Assembly: GCA_034044135.1 (NCBI GenBank) | Contig: CP139021.1 | Location: 149,501-213,500, forward strand | Direction of reading: 5' to 3' | Length of the DNA: 64,000 bases | Source of the DNA: Flammeovirgaceae bacterium SG7u.111 | Lineage (GTDB): Bacteria; Bacteroidota; Bacteroidia; Cytophagales; Flammeovirgaceae | Translations under genes and position numbers: made by a program | The notes under the pieces: model-generated | What the model was told of the DNA's origin: nothing | Databases searched by the model: none | The model's input: only the letters and a program-made list of their open reading frames with translations | In this document: positions 45,141-54,753 of the stretch, piece after piece | How the letters are laid out: each line of letters begins with the position of its first letter | How positions within the stretch are numbered: position 1 is the first letter of the stretch

Positions 45141-45884
45141 TTACAAGCTTAGTTTTTCCTTAAATTTAGCTGCTTGCCTTCTAGATATTTCCACTTTTTG
45201 CCCACCTCTCAGACTGACCATCAGGCCGCCATTGAACCATGGCTCAATTTTCTCAATCCATTTCAAATTGATAATATATTTTCTGCTTGCCCTAAAAAAC
45301 ATTTTCTCATCCAACCTTTCGTCCAGTGCATTGAGTGAGCGGTGGATGAGAGGACGGAATGTATCAAAAAATACCTTCACATAGTTTCCATCCGATTCAA
45401 ACAAGCGGATATCTTCCAGTTTTACAAACCAGCATTTTTCCCCATCTTTCACAAACACCTGATCTCCAGCGTCCAGTTTTTGATTGGCCTTTCCTTTTCT
45501 GCTTTCTGAATCTTGAACAGAATCTTCTGCGGCAACTAGCTGCCTGATTTTGTCAACAGCTTCGGTTAGCCTGTTCGGATCAATTGGCTTGAGTAAATAG
45601 TCCAATGCATTGATCTCAAATGCTTGAAGTGCATACTCATCGTAAGCCGTAGTGAATACCACCCTAGGTACACTAGGAAGCATTTCCAGCAAATCAAAGC
45701 CAGTTTTTTCGGGCATTTGGATGTCTAAAAATACTACGTCAGGCTCTTCTTCTTGAATTTGCTCAAAAGCCTCATCTGCGTTGCTAGCCTCGCTGATGAT
45801 TTCCAGATCATCTATTTTTTCGAGTAGAGACCTAAGTTCTTTTCTGGCTAGCCGTTCATCATCGACTATAATTGCTTTCATCAT
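45141..45884 (-). CDS. LytTR-family response regulator
   Basis: 247 residues. CheY-like receiver with acidic pocket (VDDE, 7-10) and phosphorylation Asp54 in VVFLDIQMPEKTG, then LDYLLKPI with the switch Lys. A Ser/Lys-rich linker leads to a LytTR DNA-binding domain from about 140, with IRLFESDGNYVKVFFD, FFRASRKYIINLKWIEKIEPW and EISRRQAAKFKEKL. It is a transcription factor normally paired with a 7TM or His_kinase-type LytS-like kinase; none is adjacent, so it is an orphan here. Confidence 0.92.
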   Translation of the reverse strand: MMKAIIVDDERLARKELRSLLEKIDDLEIISEASNADEAFEQIQEEEPDVVFLDIQMPEKTGFDLLEMLPSVPRVVFTTAYDEYALQAFEINALDYLLKPIDPNRLTEAVDKIRQLVAAEDSVQDSESRKGKANQKLDAGDQVFVKDGEKCWFVKLEDIRLFESDGNYVKVFFDTFRPLIHRSLNALDERLDEKMFFRASRKYIINLKWIEKIEPWFNGGLMVSLRGGQKVEISRRQAAKFKEKLSL

Positions 45885-45966
45885 GGCTTTTAATGGTTAG
45901 GGGCAAAGTTTTTCACTTAAATTATTGTCAAATTAAGAAAAGATGTACTCCTCTCAAAATGAAAAA

Positions 45967-45990
45967 AGAGGGAAACATCAGTTTCCCTCT
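45967..45990 (-). terminator. Rho-independent terminator after dipeptidyl peptidase gene
   Basis: AGAGGGAAAC pairs perfectly with GTTTCCCTCT around ATCA; on the minus strand it is followed by TTTTTTC. It closes the S9 peptidase transcript. Confidence 0.85.
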
Positions 45991-46003
45991 GCGATAGCTG
46001 TTC

Positions 46004-48169
46004 TTATAAATTGTTTTTCACGTAGTTGGTCATCATTTCAAACAAATGAAGCCTAGTATTTCCACCATAAATACCATGGTTTCTGTCAGGGTAGTAGAAT
46101 GACTGGAATTGTTTTCCTGCACTTATCAAAGCATTTTGCAATGCTACCGAGTTTTGGAAATGTACGTTATCGTCACCTGTTCCGTGGATCAAAAGGAAGT
46201 TTCCTTTCAATTTATCTACATGTGAAAGCGGCGAGTTGTCATCGTAGCCAGAGGCATTTCCTTGTGGCAATTTCAAATAACGCTCGGTGTAAATAGTATC
46301 ATAAAATCTCCAAGTAGTTACCGGAGCAACGGCGATGGCAGTTTTGAATACATCCGCTCCTTTCATAATGCACAAAGAAGACATGTAGCCACCGTAGCTC
46401 CATCCCCAAATCCCGATGCGGCTTTTGTCAATATAGCCAAGCGAGCCAAGGTATTTAGCTGCTGTAATCTGGTCTTGGGTCTCATATTTACCAAGCTGAC
46501 CGTAGGTTACGTGCTTAAATTCTTTGCCTTTTGCACCCGTTCCTCGGTTATCTACCACGGCAACTATGTAGCCGTTTTGTGTAAGCATTTGGTGCCAAGG
46601 GAAGTGGCTTCCGCCCCAGCTATCTTGCACTTGGATAGCACCAGGACCGCCATATACGTGCATCAGAACTGGGTATTTCTTGTTCTCGTCAAAGTCGGCT
46701 GGCTTTAGCATGTAGCCGTGCAAAAGCGTTCCGTCATCAGCATTTAGCGTGAAGATTTCTTTTTTCACGAAACCAAATTCTTTGGTAGTTTCCAACAATT
46801 CCTTGTTTTCTTCCAGAGGCTTTATGATTTCGTTTTTCTCTGTTTTGTGTAGGCTTACTTGGTTTGGTGTGTCTGAGTTGCTAAAATACTTGATGTAGTA
46901 TTTGAAATCGTTGCTCATGTTCACCCGGTGGCTGCCTCTTTCTTTTGTCAGTTTTATTTTCTTTCCCTTCTTCAGGTCGATGCTGTAGAAATGCCTTTCC
47001 ATAGGAGAAACTTCGGTAGACACATAATACACTTTAGGTCTTTTTCCCTGAGAAACCCCTACAAAACTGGTCACTTCCCATTTTCCTTGCGTCACTTGCT
47101 TTTCAAGACTACCATCCATGTTGTACAAATAAATATGGTTGTAGCCATCTCTTTCACTGGTGTAAATAAACTGTTCGCCTCCATCTAGATACGTAAGGTC
47201 ATCATTGATATCGATGTAGGTTTTACTTATTTCAGTCAAAACAGCTTTGCTTTCGCCAGTTTTTGCATTTACATGAAGCACTTCCAGCTTGTTTTGCAAG
47301 CGGTTCATTTTCCTCACAGAAAGAAGGTTGGCATCTTTCGTCCAAACTACACGAGGAATGTAAATATCTTTTTCGGTTCCTATATCTACACTTACTTTTT
47401 TGCTGTCAGCCAAGTGGAAAATCGAAATATTGATCTCCGAATTTTTTTCACCTGCTTTAGGGTATTTGAAGCGGTAGTCAATAGGGTAGAGCTTGGCATC
47501 TGCCCACACTTGCATGTTGTATTCAGGAACTTCAGTTTCATTAAAAGTATAGTAGGCAAGTTTCCCCCCGTCAGGTGACCAGAAAAATGCTTTTGCCATA
47601 GAAAATTCCTCTTCGTACACCCAATCGGCACTACCGTTGATGATGTGGTTGAACTTGCCATCATCGGTCACTTGCACCTCTTTCATGTCGCTCAGCGTCA
47701 CATAAAAAAGATTGTTGTCGCGGGCAAAAGCCACTTTAGATCCGTCGGGAGAAAACGTAGCGTAAGACTGCTTGCCACCGTCTGATAGCTTTTGCAGTTT
47801 TTTGCTTTCAAGGTCATATACATAATATTCAGCCTTGAAAGATCTGCGGTAAATAGGTTCGATGGCCGTTTGGAGCAACACTTTTTTTTCATCTGCACTG
47901 AAGCTATAGCTCCGGAAAGAAATGTTTGGGTCGAGGTCGTCACCATCCACTATCGTTTCCACAATCTCACCTGTGGTCACATCATATTTTACAATGTCAT
48001 TTCCCTCTTGCGAAGAGTAATACTGCCCATCGTTCATCCAGTTTATCCCTCGTACCGATTGCGCATAAAATGCAGGGCTAGCATAAATGTCTTGGACAGT
48101 TATTTTTTTCTGGGCAAAAACGTTTGCTCCAGCTATTAGTATCAAAAAAATAAATAAGCCTTTTCTCAT
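46004..48169 (-). CDS. Dipeptidyl peptidase IV (S9 family), exported
   Basis: 721 residues. Signal peptide 1-19 (ANVFAQ), DPPIV N-terminal eight-bladed propeller (about 80-460) with the substrate-amine Glu pair in WVYEEEFSM, and an S9 catalytic domain. Triad: Ser in GIWGWSYGGYMS (about 590), Asp in IHGTGDDNVHFQN and His in YPDRNHGIYGG. Cleaves X-Pro/X-Ala dipeptides from peptide N-termini in the periplasm. A TATCTTTG -7 element with TTTTTG 17 bp upstream lies about 55-85 bp before the start. Single-gene transcript. Confidence 0.95.
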   Translation of the reverse strand: MRKGLFIFLILIAGANVFAQKKITVQDIYASPAFYAQSVRGINWMNDGQYYSSQEGNDIVKYDVTTGEIVETIVDGDDLDPNISFRSYSFSADEKKVLLQTAIEPIYRRSFKAEYYVYDLESKKLQKLSDGGKQSYATFSPDGSKVAFARDNNLFYVTLSDMKEVQVTDDGKFNHIINGSADWVYEEEFSMAKAFFWSPDGGKLAYYTFNETEVPEYNMQVWADAKLYPIDYRFKYPKAGEKNSEINISIFHLADSKKVSVDIGTEKDIYIPRVVWTKDANLLSVRKMNRLQNKLEVLHVNAKTGESKAVLTEISKTYIDINDDLTYLDGGEQFIYTSERDGYNHIYLYNMDGSLEKQVTQGKWEVTSFVGVSQGKRPKVYYVSTEVSPMERHFYSIDLKKGKKIKLTKERGSHRVNMSNDFKYYIKYFSNSDTPNQVSLHKTEKNEIIKPLEENKELLETTKEFGFVKKEIFTLNADDGTLLHGYMLKPADFDENKKYPVLMHVYGGPGAIQVQDSWGGSHFPWHQMLTQNGYIVAVVDNRGTGAKGKEFKHVTYGQLGKYETQDQITAAKYLGSLGYIDKSRIGIWGWSYGGYMSSLCIMKGADVFKTAIAVAPVTTWRFYDTIYTERYLKLPQGNASGYDDNSPLSHVDKLKGNFLLIHGTGDDNVHFQNSVALQNALISAGKQFQSFYYPDRNHGIYGGNTRLHLFEMMTNYVKNNL

Positions 48170-48357
48170 TTTTAATATATTAAGTGATTGTTATTGATGT
48201 AGTTATATAAAACAAAGATAGAATTGTTTGCGGCTTTCAAAAAGTAGAGTGGAAAAGATTATATAAACGGTAAGAAAACCGCTTTTTCCCACTCGGCAAA
48301 GGTGTTGCTTGCAACAGGTCAATACCTATTTATTTCCTTCCTTGAGCTAAAAAATCA

Positions 48358-49578
48358 TTACCCCTCCAACTGGCTGAACATAATATTCATTTTCATTTCG
48401 GTTTCCATAAATTCCTTTTCGGGCACGGAGTCTTGGGTAATTCCAGCCCCGGCATATAACACAGCCTCTTTTTCCAGCAGTTGCATACAGCGTAGGTTTA
48501 CAAAAATCCCCGTTTTCCCTTCCACGTTCACAGGGCCAAGGTAGCCGCTATAAAATGAGCGCTCGTAATCTTCGTGTTCCAAAATAAAATCTAGAGAAGT
48601 TTCTTTGGGCATTCCACAGATGGCAGAAGTAGGGTGTAGCAAACCAAGCATTACCGAACCAAGTTGCGGGTAGTTCACCGCTTTTGTGTCAACAACATAG
48701 TCCGTGCGGAGATGGAGAAGTGAGCCAGCAGCTACCGTTTTGGGACCGATTTCTTCAAATTCCCTCAGCCTTATTTTCTTGAAACAGTTTATCACATATC
48801 GGCTCACCATTGCCTGCTCTTCTATTTCCTTTTGTGTCCAAGAAGCATCACAGATATTGTCAAATTTGCTTTTAGCCTGCGTACCTGCCAGCGATATGGT
48901 TTTGAAAATGCCCTTTTCATTCGTATTGATAAGGATTTCGGGCGATGCGCCCATCCAAGTGCCTACACCAGGCAAGGAAATAAGCGAGACAAATGCGGCG
49001 GGATAAGCTTTGCAAAGGCGGTTGAAACAGCTCATAATATCGAAGCCCTCAGGCAACTCAATGGTTTTGTTTCTTGATAAAACTACCTTCTGAAAAGTTT
49101 CTGCTTCTATTTCCCCAATACTTTTTTCTACCATTTTTATGTAATGGTTTTTATCGGAAATAGAATAATGGGCAGCCGAATGGCTGTGGTAGCGCGGCGT
49201 GTTTTTTACAATTACCGATTTGAGCTTACGGATAAACTCATCTCTTGTTTGCCCTATTTTCCACTCTTGGTTGGGCAAGATACGCTCTACCAGCTCTTGT
49301 TCATTGGACTTAAAATGAATATCTGCCCGAATGAAAAAATCTTCGGGATTTTCCCTCAAAAAAGTGCTGGCAATGAAGCCTTCAGGCAGGTTTTCCAGAT
49401 CGGGTTGGACTTTGTTCAACTGACCAGAACAATCGACAATGGCGTGCTGCTCCGTTTCACCAGGGAGCTGCCACATAGCTACCGAAAGATTTTCCGCACA
49501 AGCCATATCTATCAGGCTGGAAAGTAAATTGGTTTGTTTTGCTGTCGTTGGTTTGTCTAGTCCTTGTGTTATGTCCAT
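48358..49578 (-). CDS. menF: Isochorismate synthase (menaquinone type)
   Basis: 406 residues of the chorismate-binding fold. Signature blocks: ETFQKVVLSRNKTIELP, the VGTWMGASPEILI strand, ISLAGTQAKSKFD, LLHPTSAICGMPKETSLDFI, and the C-terminal ERSFYSGYLGPV, FVNLRCMQL and LYAGAGITQDSVPEKEFMETEMKM. The Lys/Glu set is that of isochorismate synthases. In a bacterium of this group the product normally enters menaquinone synthesis; EntC-type siderophore use is less likely because no other siderophore gene is nearby. menD is not in the window. Confidence 0.9.
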   Translation of the reverse strand: MDITQGLDKPTTAKQTNLLSSLIDMACAENLSVAMWQLPGETEQHAIVDCSGQLNKVQPDLENLPEGFIASTFLRENPEDFFIRADIHFKSNEQELVERILPNQEWKIGQTRDEFIRKLKSVIVKNTPRYHSHSAAHYSISDKNHYIKMVEKSIGEIEAETFQKVVLSRNKTIELPEGFDIMSCFNRLCKAYPAAFVSLISLPGVGTWMGASPEILINTNEKGIFKTISLAGTQAKSKFDNICDASWTQKEIEEQAMVSRYVINCFKKIRLREFEEIGPKTVAAGSLLHLRTDYVVDTKAVNYPQLGSVMLGLLHPTSAICGMPKETSLDFILEHEDYERSFYSGYLGPVNVEGKTGIFVNLRCMQLLEKEAVLYAGAGITQDSVPEKEFMETEMKMNIMFSQLEG

Positions 49579-49677
49579 TCCTAAGTTTTCTTCATCCTAC
49601 CTTATTTTATCAAAAATAGTAAGTGGATGTTTAAAAGTTAAGTTTTGAGCTGAAAATGCTCAGAGAAGGCATTCTGC

Positions 49678-49884
49678 CTACCGTGTATTGCCTAAGAAAT
49701 AGTAAAGGATGGTACCTACCATGGGGAGGAAGAAAATGATTAATACCCAAAGGACTTTTTTCCCTGTACTCAAGTCGCTTTGGATACAATGGATGATCGA
49801 TGCGATCCATATTATAGTAAAAATGGCACTGATGATAAATTTGAAAATGCCGATGAATGAGAAAAATAAGGTTGCTAATACCAT
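49678..49884 (-). CDS. PLDc_N-domain small membrane protein
   Basis: 68 residues with two membrane helices (about 10-32 and 42-62) separated by the short loop HCIQSDLSTGKKVLW, and the ending FFLPMVGTILYYFLGNTR. This is the phospholipase D-nuclease N-terminal (PLDc_N) domain, which occurs fused to cardiolipin synthases or alone. Function of the stand-alone form is unknown. Located 99 bp upstream of menF on the same strand. Confidence 0.85.
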   Translation of the reverse strand: MVLATLFFSFIGIFKFIISAIFTIIWIASIIHCIQSDLSTGKKVLWVLIIFFLPMVGTILYYFLGNTR

Positions 49885-50183
49885 GGAATTCTATTTATAA
49901 TAGTACAATTTATAAAAAACCAAATTAAGGGTAAATAACCGACCGAGCAAACCGCTCATGGAATAAAGGGCTTTGTAAGTCAGTTTATAAAACTCGATTT
50001 TTCCTCTCCCTGTACTAAACCTTTCTTGGTTTCTCCGCTCTAATTACAAATTGGCTGTTGCTTTAAATATTTAGGTAGGATAATTTTATCTCTCTTTTTT
50101 GAAGCAAATCAGTCCAATTTTAAACTAATTCAGTAGCTTTATATCGGACTTCACAATCCCAACATTATTAACAAATTAGTATC

Positions 50184-52544
50184 ATGAGACGAATAACGGC
50201 TTTTTTAATGCTGTTTTTTGCTTCTTTATTTTCGCTTGCACAAGGATTTACAGTTAAAGGAAAAGTTGCCGATGAAATAGGCGATCCTCTTCCTTTCGTG
50301 AATGTGGTGCTTTTCAGCGAAGGGGGGCAAGTAAAAGGAACAGCCACTAATGAGAATGGTTTTTTTACACTCCAAGTAGGTGAGGGCGATTACCTGCTCA
50401 AAGCATCATTTATTGGTTTAGAAACAATAGAAAAACAGTTTTCCTTGTCGGAAGATACCGATTTGGGTACTGTAGTGATGAAATCTGGTGCTCTGCAACT
50501 AGAAGGGGTAGAGATTGTAGGCACGCCAACCTATTTCACAGTTGAGCCAGGGAAAATGACAGTAGATGTCGAGAATTCTGCTTTGGACGGGGAAAGCAGC
50601 GTGGCAGATGTGTTGAACAATATTCCATCGGTTACGGTAGACGATGAAAATAATATTATGATCAGGGGTAGCTCCCCCGTGATTCTAATCGATGGGGTGC
50701 GGAGTAATCTCTCAAGTATTGCCGGAGACCTGCCTGCCGGAATGATTGCCGAAATAGAAGTGGTTACTAATCCTTCTGCCAAATACGATGGCAGAGGTGG
50801 AAATGGGGTGATCAACATCAAGCTCAAAAAAGAAAAAAGAAAGGGGACAAACGGCTTTGTAGAAGTGGGGGCAGGGTCGGAAGGCTTGATAAACACCAAC
50901 GGGATGGTAAATAGAACCCTTGGGAAGTTTCGTGTTTTTGCTGGGGTGAATTTTCAGCACAATGAAATAAACCAAGTTTCCGATGTTGAAAGAAAGAATT
51001 TGCGAGTAGATTATACTTCTCAAGTATTTCAACAAAGCCGTAATACTAGGAAGTTAAATAATGTAGTGCTCACATCTGGTATGGCTTATACTCCAAATAA
51101 ATTTAATCAACTAAACCTTAACCTGAAGTACCTCAACAAGCCTTTGGCAAATAACCTTTTTTTAGAAGACTCCTCCTTCCGAGAAGATGAGTTGAGGTCT
51201 TTTTCCGATGCCGATTATGCATATGACATTCTCACTGAAAACATAGATGCTTCTATTTCCTACAATAGAAAGTGGGACAAAAAAGAACGGAAATTTTTAG
51301 CTGTAGCTGATGTTTCGACAGGAAATTATACCTACTTCAGAGAGGGATTGCAACAACTTTACAATAAAAATACCTTCGAAAAACTCGATTACCTTCGGTA
51401 TAGGAGAAACGGGAAAGACGACGGGTTTACCAAGTTTGGTTTCAAAGCCGATTTTGAAGATAAGTTAGGTGAGGTTCTCGCTTGGGAGGCGGGCTATTTT
51501 TTTGAATACAATAGATCTTCCTCAAGTACCGATGCTTTTCAAGTGAAAAAATACTACCCCGCAGCTCCTGAAACTTCCCAAGATACTCTGTATAACCTTT
51601 CCCAGTTCCACTCAACGGATGTGACCAATGCTGGTTACTTGCAGCTCAACAAAACGGTGGGGAAAGTTCATGTAAATGGGGGAATTCGCATGGAGCTGAT
51701 CCTCGCTGATTATAATGTAAATGACTCGGTTGATTATCAGCGGAATTATACCAACTATATTCCTACTGCGGCCATCTCTTACACTTTTTCCGAGCATAAA
51801 AGCTTAAATTTCTCCTATTCGCAGCGTGTGAAATTACCGAACATGCGGCAGCTAAATCCTGCCAATACATCGCTAAGTCCTTATTCTTTTCACTTTGGCA
51901 ACCCTGGTCTTGTACCCGAAAAACTTCAAAACTATGAGCTGACCTATAATTATGGGAAAGACGATTTTGATACCTATGCTTCCGTTTTTTACAAGGAAAA
52001 CCTGGGGATAATCGATCAAGATTATGTGTATATCGACAATGAAGATACTTATGATATAATGACCTACCGCTACGAGAACTTGGCGGATCTGAGTTTGGTA
52101 GGAGCAGAGGTATTTCTTTCAGGAAAAATGTTCAAGGAAAAGCTTTCTGCTAAAATGACCTTGTCAGGCTTTCATCAATCAGCTACCCATTTGCTTGGGA
52201 AGGAATTACCCTTTTCGGAGGAGCTAATTGGCAATGGAAAATTGAATTTGGATTATAAGCTTAAAAAAGGAGTTAATCTTCAAAGTGTAGTTTTTTACAA
52301 TTCCTCTGTTTTTACAGTTTTCAATGAAAAAGGATGCCGATACGGATTGAATGTTTATGTCAAAAAAAGTTTCAAAAAGCAAAAGCTAACGGTGCAACTT
52401 CGGGCGGTAAACGTATTGAGAAATCCACTTTATACAAATCATAGGGTACAGCCCGGGAATATAGATAACTTCAGCCAGTACGATCCGAATAACCGCTACC
52501 TCTATGTAAGCTTACGGAAGCGGTTTGTCCATTTTAAGGGATGA
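50184..52544 (+). CDS. TonB-dependent/outer-membrane beta-barrel receptor with CarboxypepD_reg domain
   Basis: 786 residues. Signal peptide 1-19 (LFSLAQ), CarboxypepD_reg-like beta-sandwich (22-100; VKGKVADEIGDPLPFVNVVLF), a plug domain (about 110-215; VADVLNNIPSVTVDDENNIMIRGSSPVILIDG) and a beta-barrel of the OMP_b-brl_3 type ending with aromatic-rich YLYVSLRKRFVHFKG. No TonB box was identified with certainty and no SusD partner is adjacent, so the cargo is unknown. Single gene. AT-rich 299-bp upstream region without a clear promoter. Confidence 0.92.
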   Translation: MRRITAFLMLFFASLFSLAQGFTVKGKVADEIGDPLPFVNVVLFSEGGQVKGTATNENGFFTLQVGEGDYLLKASFIGLETIEKQFSLSEDTDLGTVVMKSGALQLEGVEIVGTPTYFTVEPGKMTVDVENSALDGESSVADVLNNIPSVTVDDENNIMIRGSSPVILIDGVRSNLSSIAGDLPAGMIAEIEVVTNPSAKYDGRGGNGVINIKLKKEKRKGTNGFVEVGAGSEGLINTNGMVNRTLGKFRVFAGVNFQHNEINQVSDVERKNLRVDYTSQVFQQSRNTRKLNNVVLTSGMAYTPNKFNQLNLNLKYLNKPLANNLFLEDSSFREDELRSFSDADYAYDILTENIDASISYNRKWDKKERKFLAVADVSTGNYTYFREGLQQLYNKNTFEKLDYLRYRRNGKDDGFTKFGFKADFEDKLGEVLAWEAGYFFEYNRSSSSTDAFQVKKYYPAAPETSQDTLYNLSQFHSTDVTNAGYLQLNKTVGKVHVNGGIRMELILADYNVNDSVDYQRNYTNYIPTAAISYTFSEHKSLNFSYSQRVKLPNMRQLNPANTSLSPYSFHFGNPGLVPEKLQNYELTYNYGKDDFDTYASVFYKENLGIIDQDYVYIDNEDTYDIMTYRYENLADLSLVGAEVFLSGKMFKEKLSAKMTLSGFHQSATHLLGKELPFSEELIGNGKLNLDYKLKKGVNLQSVVFYNSSVFTVFNEKGCRYGLNVYVKKSFKKQKLTVQLRAVNVLRNPLYTNHRVQPGNIDNFSQYDPNNRYLYVSLRKRFVHFKG

Positions 52545-52575
52545 GTTTTTATAAGTTAAATGGGGGACTACTTTA

Positions 52576-54192
52576 TTATTCCCCATTCAACTTCACATCC
52601 TTGAACATAAACGGGTTATCGCTAATCCTTAATTTCTTTCCACTGGCGGTGGTCACGTTTTTGAGAACAACTTCCTTGGTTTTGACATAAGGAAACTCTT
52701 CTACGTAAGACTCGTCGGTCATGTCTTTATTGAAGTTGAAAAATATGGCAGGTCCCTCGTATCCTTCAGGATGGTTCGAATCATCTATTCGAAGATTTTC
52801 GATGATAATTTTCTCTGGCATGTAGCAGGTGTAGCCGAAATTATGTTGCCCAGAATAATACCCGTTGATCAGGCTGGTACTGGCTTTTTTTCCTCCATTT
52901 GGAACAAAAACACAATTGCGGATGATGAATTCCCCCTGCCACGTACTGCCATAATCAGAGCGAAGGTTGATAAGGCTTCTTCCACGGATAGTTGAATTTT
53001 CCACGGTAAATCTCCCGCTCCCAATAGCATTTATGCCCATATGCCCCATGGTGGAATTGCGGACAGTGGCATTGGCAACGCCCTTGTGCGCATCGAAACG
53101 AGAAAAGGTGCAATTATCTAAAACAATGTTCTTACAATAGTTAGATCCCATTAATCCCCAGTAGGTGCGGTCGTCAATGTCGTTGGTCTGGCTGCAGTTC
53201 ACAAACGAAACATTGAGGCTCCGACCGAGGGAAATATCATACGTACCCATGGAAACTGGCTTTCCTGCCGAGCCAATAGTTTTATACGTTTTGTGCCCTG
53301 TGAAAATGGTGTTCTTGACAGTTACATAAGCGCAGTCGCTGGTATTGATGAAACCGCCATAGGGAGCGCCATGGTCTCCTTCGCCTTTTATTGTGTGTTT
53401 CAGCCCGTCTACAATTACATTGGAGCGCCTGATCGAGATATTGCGGCTATGGTAATTGTACTTCGATTCGGCTTGGTTGGCGATTGTGGTAAAATGCCCG
53501 CCAGTAATTTTCAATTCGGTTTCGTCTATGGGCAAGGCTACCGCATCGGTAATTTGGTCGAAGTCCCAGATGATTGGGGCATCCATGTCCACGTTGCCGT
53601 TTTTGTCAGCAATAAAAATGTCCGTTTGGTTAGAACCGTTGTTTTGGTTCAGCCCGAAGCGGATATAGTGTTTTACGCTCGAATTGGTAACCGTGATGAG
53701 GCAGGTGCTGGGCAGGGAAACATTAATGGTTTTCTGGTTTTTCTTTAGCGAAGTGATCCCTTCCAGCTTAAACGGCTCCAAGCTAGAGCTGACCTCAAAA
53801 ACAGGTGCTTTGATATTTTCTAGCTCCGTATCGTCAATGATGAAAGCAGCACTCCCAAAATCGGTATCCGTTTGGATGATCGCCGTGCGCTCTTTGCCCC
53901 CAATGTAGTAGGTTGCTCCCTCGTCGGCTTCTACCAAAAGCTCGTGTTGGTTGGCAAATGCATGCGTTGCAGCTAGTGCGTCCATGTCATCGGTTTTGCC
54001 ATCGCCCTTGGCGCCAAAGTCACTGTAGTGCACCACCCCAGCAGCCTTGAATCTTTCAACATCTTCTGGGGAGATATTCACGCCCAGGTCGTCTTTAGCA
54101 TTGGTGCTGACTTCACTTTTATCCTTTTGGGTTTGGCACTGCGTGGAAAATAAAAGGAATAAGATTGCAAAAGATAGATATGAGTATTTCAT
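52576..54192 (-). CDS. Parallel beta-helix lipoprotein (pectate lyase-superfamily type)
   Basis: 538 residues from ATG at 54192. That start gives a lipoprotein signal (LSFAILFLLFSTQC, then QTQKDK); a 17-codon upstream extension would mask it. After residue 50, YSDFGAKGDGKTDDMDALAATHAFANQ is the characteristic N-terminal strand-turn of pectate lyase-superfamily (Pectate_lyase_3) beta-helices, followed by right-handed helix coils with stacked Asn (VSFVNCSQTN, IVLDNCTFSRF, ATVRNSTMGH, FTVENSTIRG, FIIRNCVFVPN). Probably binds or cuts an acidic polysaccharide at the outer membrane; catalytic residues are not evident. Confidence 0.85.
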   Translation of the reverse strand: MKYSYLSFAILFLLFSTQCQTQKDKSEVSTNAKDDLGVNISPEDVERFKAAGVVHYSDFGAKGDGKTDDMDALAATHAFANQHELLVEADEGATYYIGGKERTAIIQTDTDFGSAAFIIDDTELENIKAPVFEVSSSLEPFKLEGITSLKKNQKTINVSLPSTCLITVTNSSVKHYIRFGLNQNNGSNQTDIFIADKNGNVDMDAPIIWDFDQITDAVALPIDETELKITGGHFTTIANQAESKYNYHSRNISIRRSNVIVDGLKHTIKGEGDHGAPYGGFINTSDCAYVTVKNTIFTGHKTYKTIGSAGKPVSMGTYDISLGRSLNVSFVNCSQTNDIDDRTYWGLMGSNYCKNIVLDNCTFSRFDAHKGVANATVRNSTMGHMGINAIGSGRFTVENSTIRGRSLINLRSDYGSTWQGEFIIRNCVFVPNGGKKASTSLINGYYSGQHNFGYTCYMPEKIIIENLRIDDSNHPEGYEGPAIFFNFNKDMTDESYVEEFPYVKTKEVVLKNVTTASGKKLRISDNPFMFKDVKLNGE

Positions 54193-54392
54193 GGGTATTT
54201 GGGTTTTGGAAGTTAAAAAATGGATACTTGATGAATCCATCAAATCGTTTACAAACTGGTGATTTTTGAGCGGAAACGCAAGGGGATGGGTGATTGGATT
54301 GGGAGGGGAAAAGGAGCTTTCATTTTATTCTCTCCAAGTTTATTATAGCGTACTTTTTATCTATGGAAGAATGATTAAAACGTATTGTGTCA

Positions 54393-54737
54393 TTAATAAA
54401 CCCTTCTTTTTCCCAAGTACCCTTCTTTTTCCCAAGTGATATACCCTTCAAATTCAGGCTCTTTTTTCATTGGTGGAACTATAATTTGCTCAAATACAAC
54501 TCCATTAGAATCTGTTTCCGTTGAAATACTTATTCCACTTTCTGTTCCGTCCGTATTACCGGCATGGATTTTAATTTTTACATTTCCAACAGGGATACCA
54601 TCGGGTATTACATCATTTTCGAAAAGTCCTTCAATAGTACTTTTCTCCACAGTCTGAATTTTAATATTGATACCACCATCACACCCCAAAAGTAGTATTG
54701 TCAAACCTATTGAGGCAATTGTTAAACTTTTTTTCAT
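54393..54737 (-). CDS. Small lipoprotein with C-terminus altered by tandem duplication
   Basis: 114 residues. Lipoprotein signal KKSLTIASIGLTILLLGC (Cys about 19), then a beta-rich domain with FENDVIPDGIPVGNVKIKIHAGNTDGTESG and EPEFEGYITWEKEG. The last eight residues (YLGKRRVY) come from the second copy of a 19-bp tandem repeat (54400-54437). With one copy, the frame would continue 26 more residues (FINDTIRFNHSS...) to a TGA at 54320-54322, giving about 132 residues. So this gene probably carries a recent frameshifting duplication. Lies 16 bp downstream of the membrane-protein gene, as an operon. Function unknown. Confidence 0.7.
   Translation of the reverse strand: MKKSLTIASIGLTILLLGCDGGINIKIQTVEKSTIEGLFENDVIPDGIPVGNVKIKIHAGNTDGTESGISISTETDSNGVVFEQIIVPPMKKEPEFEGYITWEKEGYLGKRRVY
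54400..54437. repeat. Perfect 19-bp tandem duplication
   Basis: ACCCTTCTTTTTCCCAAGT occurs twice in direct tandem (54400-54418 and 54419-54437) inside the 3' end of the lipoprotein gene. 19 is not a multiple of three, so it shifts frame. Confidence 0.95.
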
Positions 54738-54753
54738 CTCAGCATTTTATTAA

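Noticed and set aside
52559-52587. AATGGGG/CCCCATT inverted repeat between the TonB receptor and the beta-helix gene
   Set aside because: Seven pairs with a long loop and no T tract on the plus strand; it overlaps the beta-helix gene's 3' codons, so not called.
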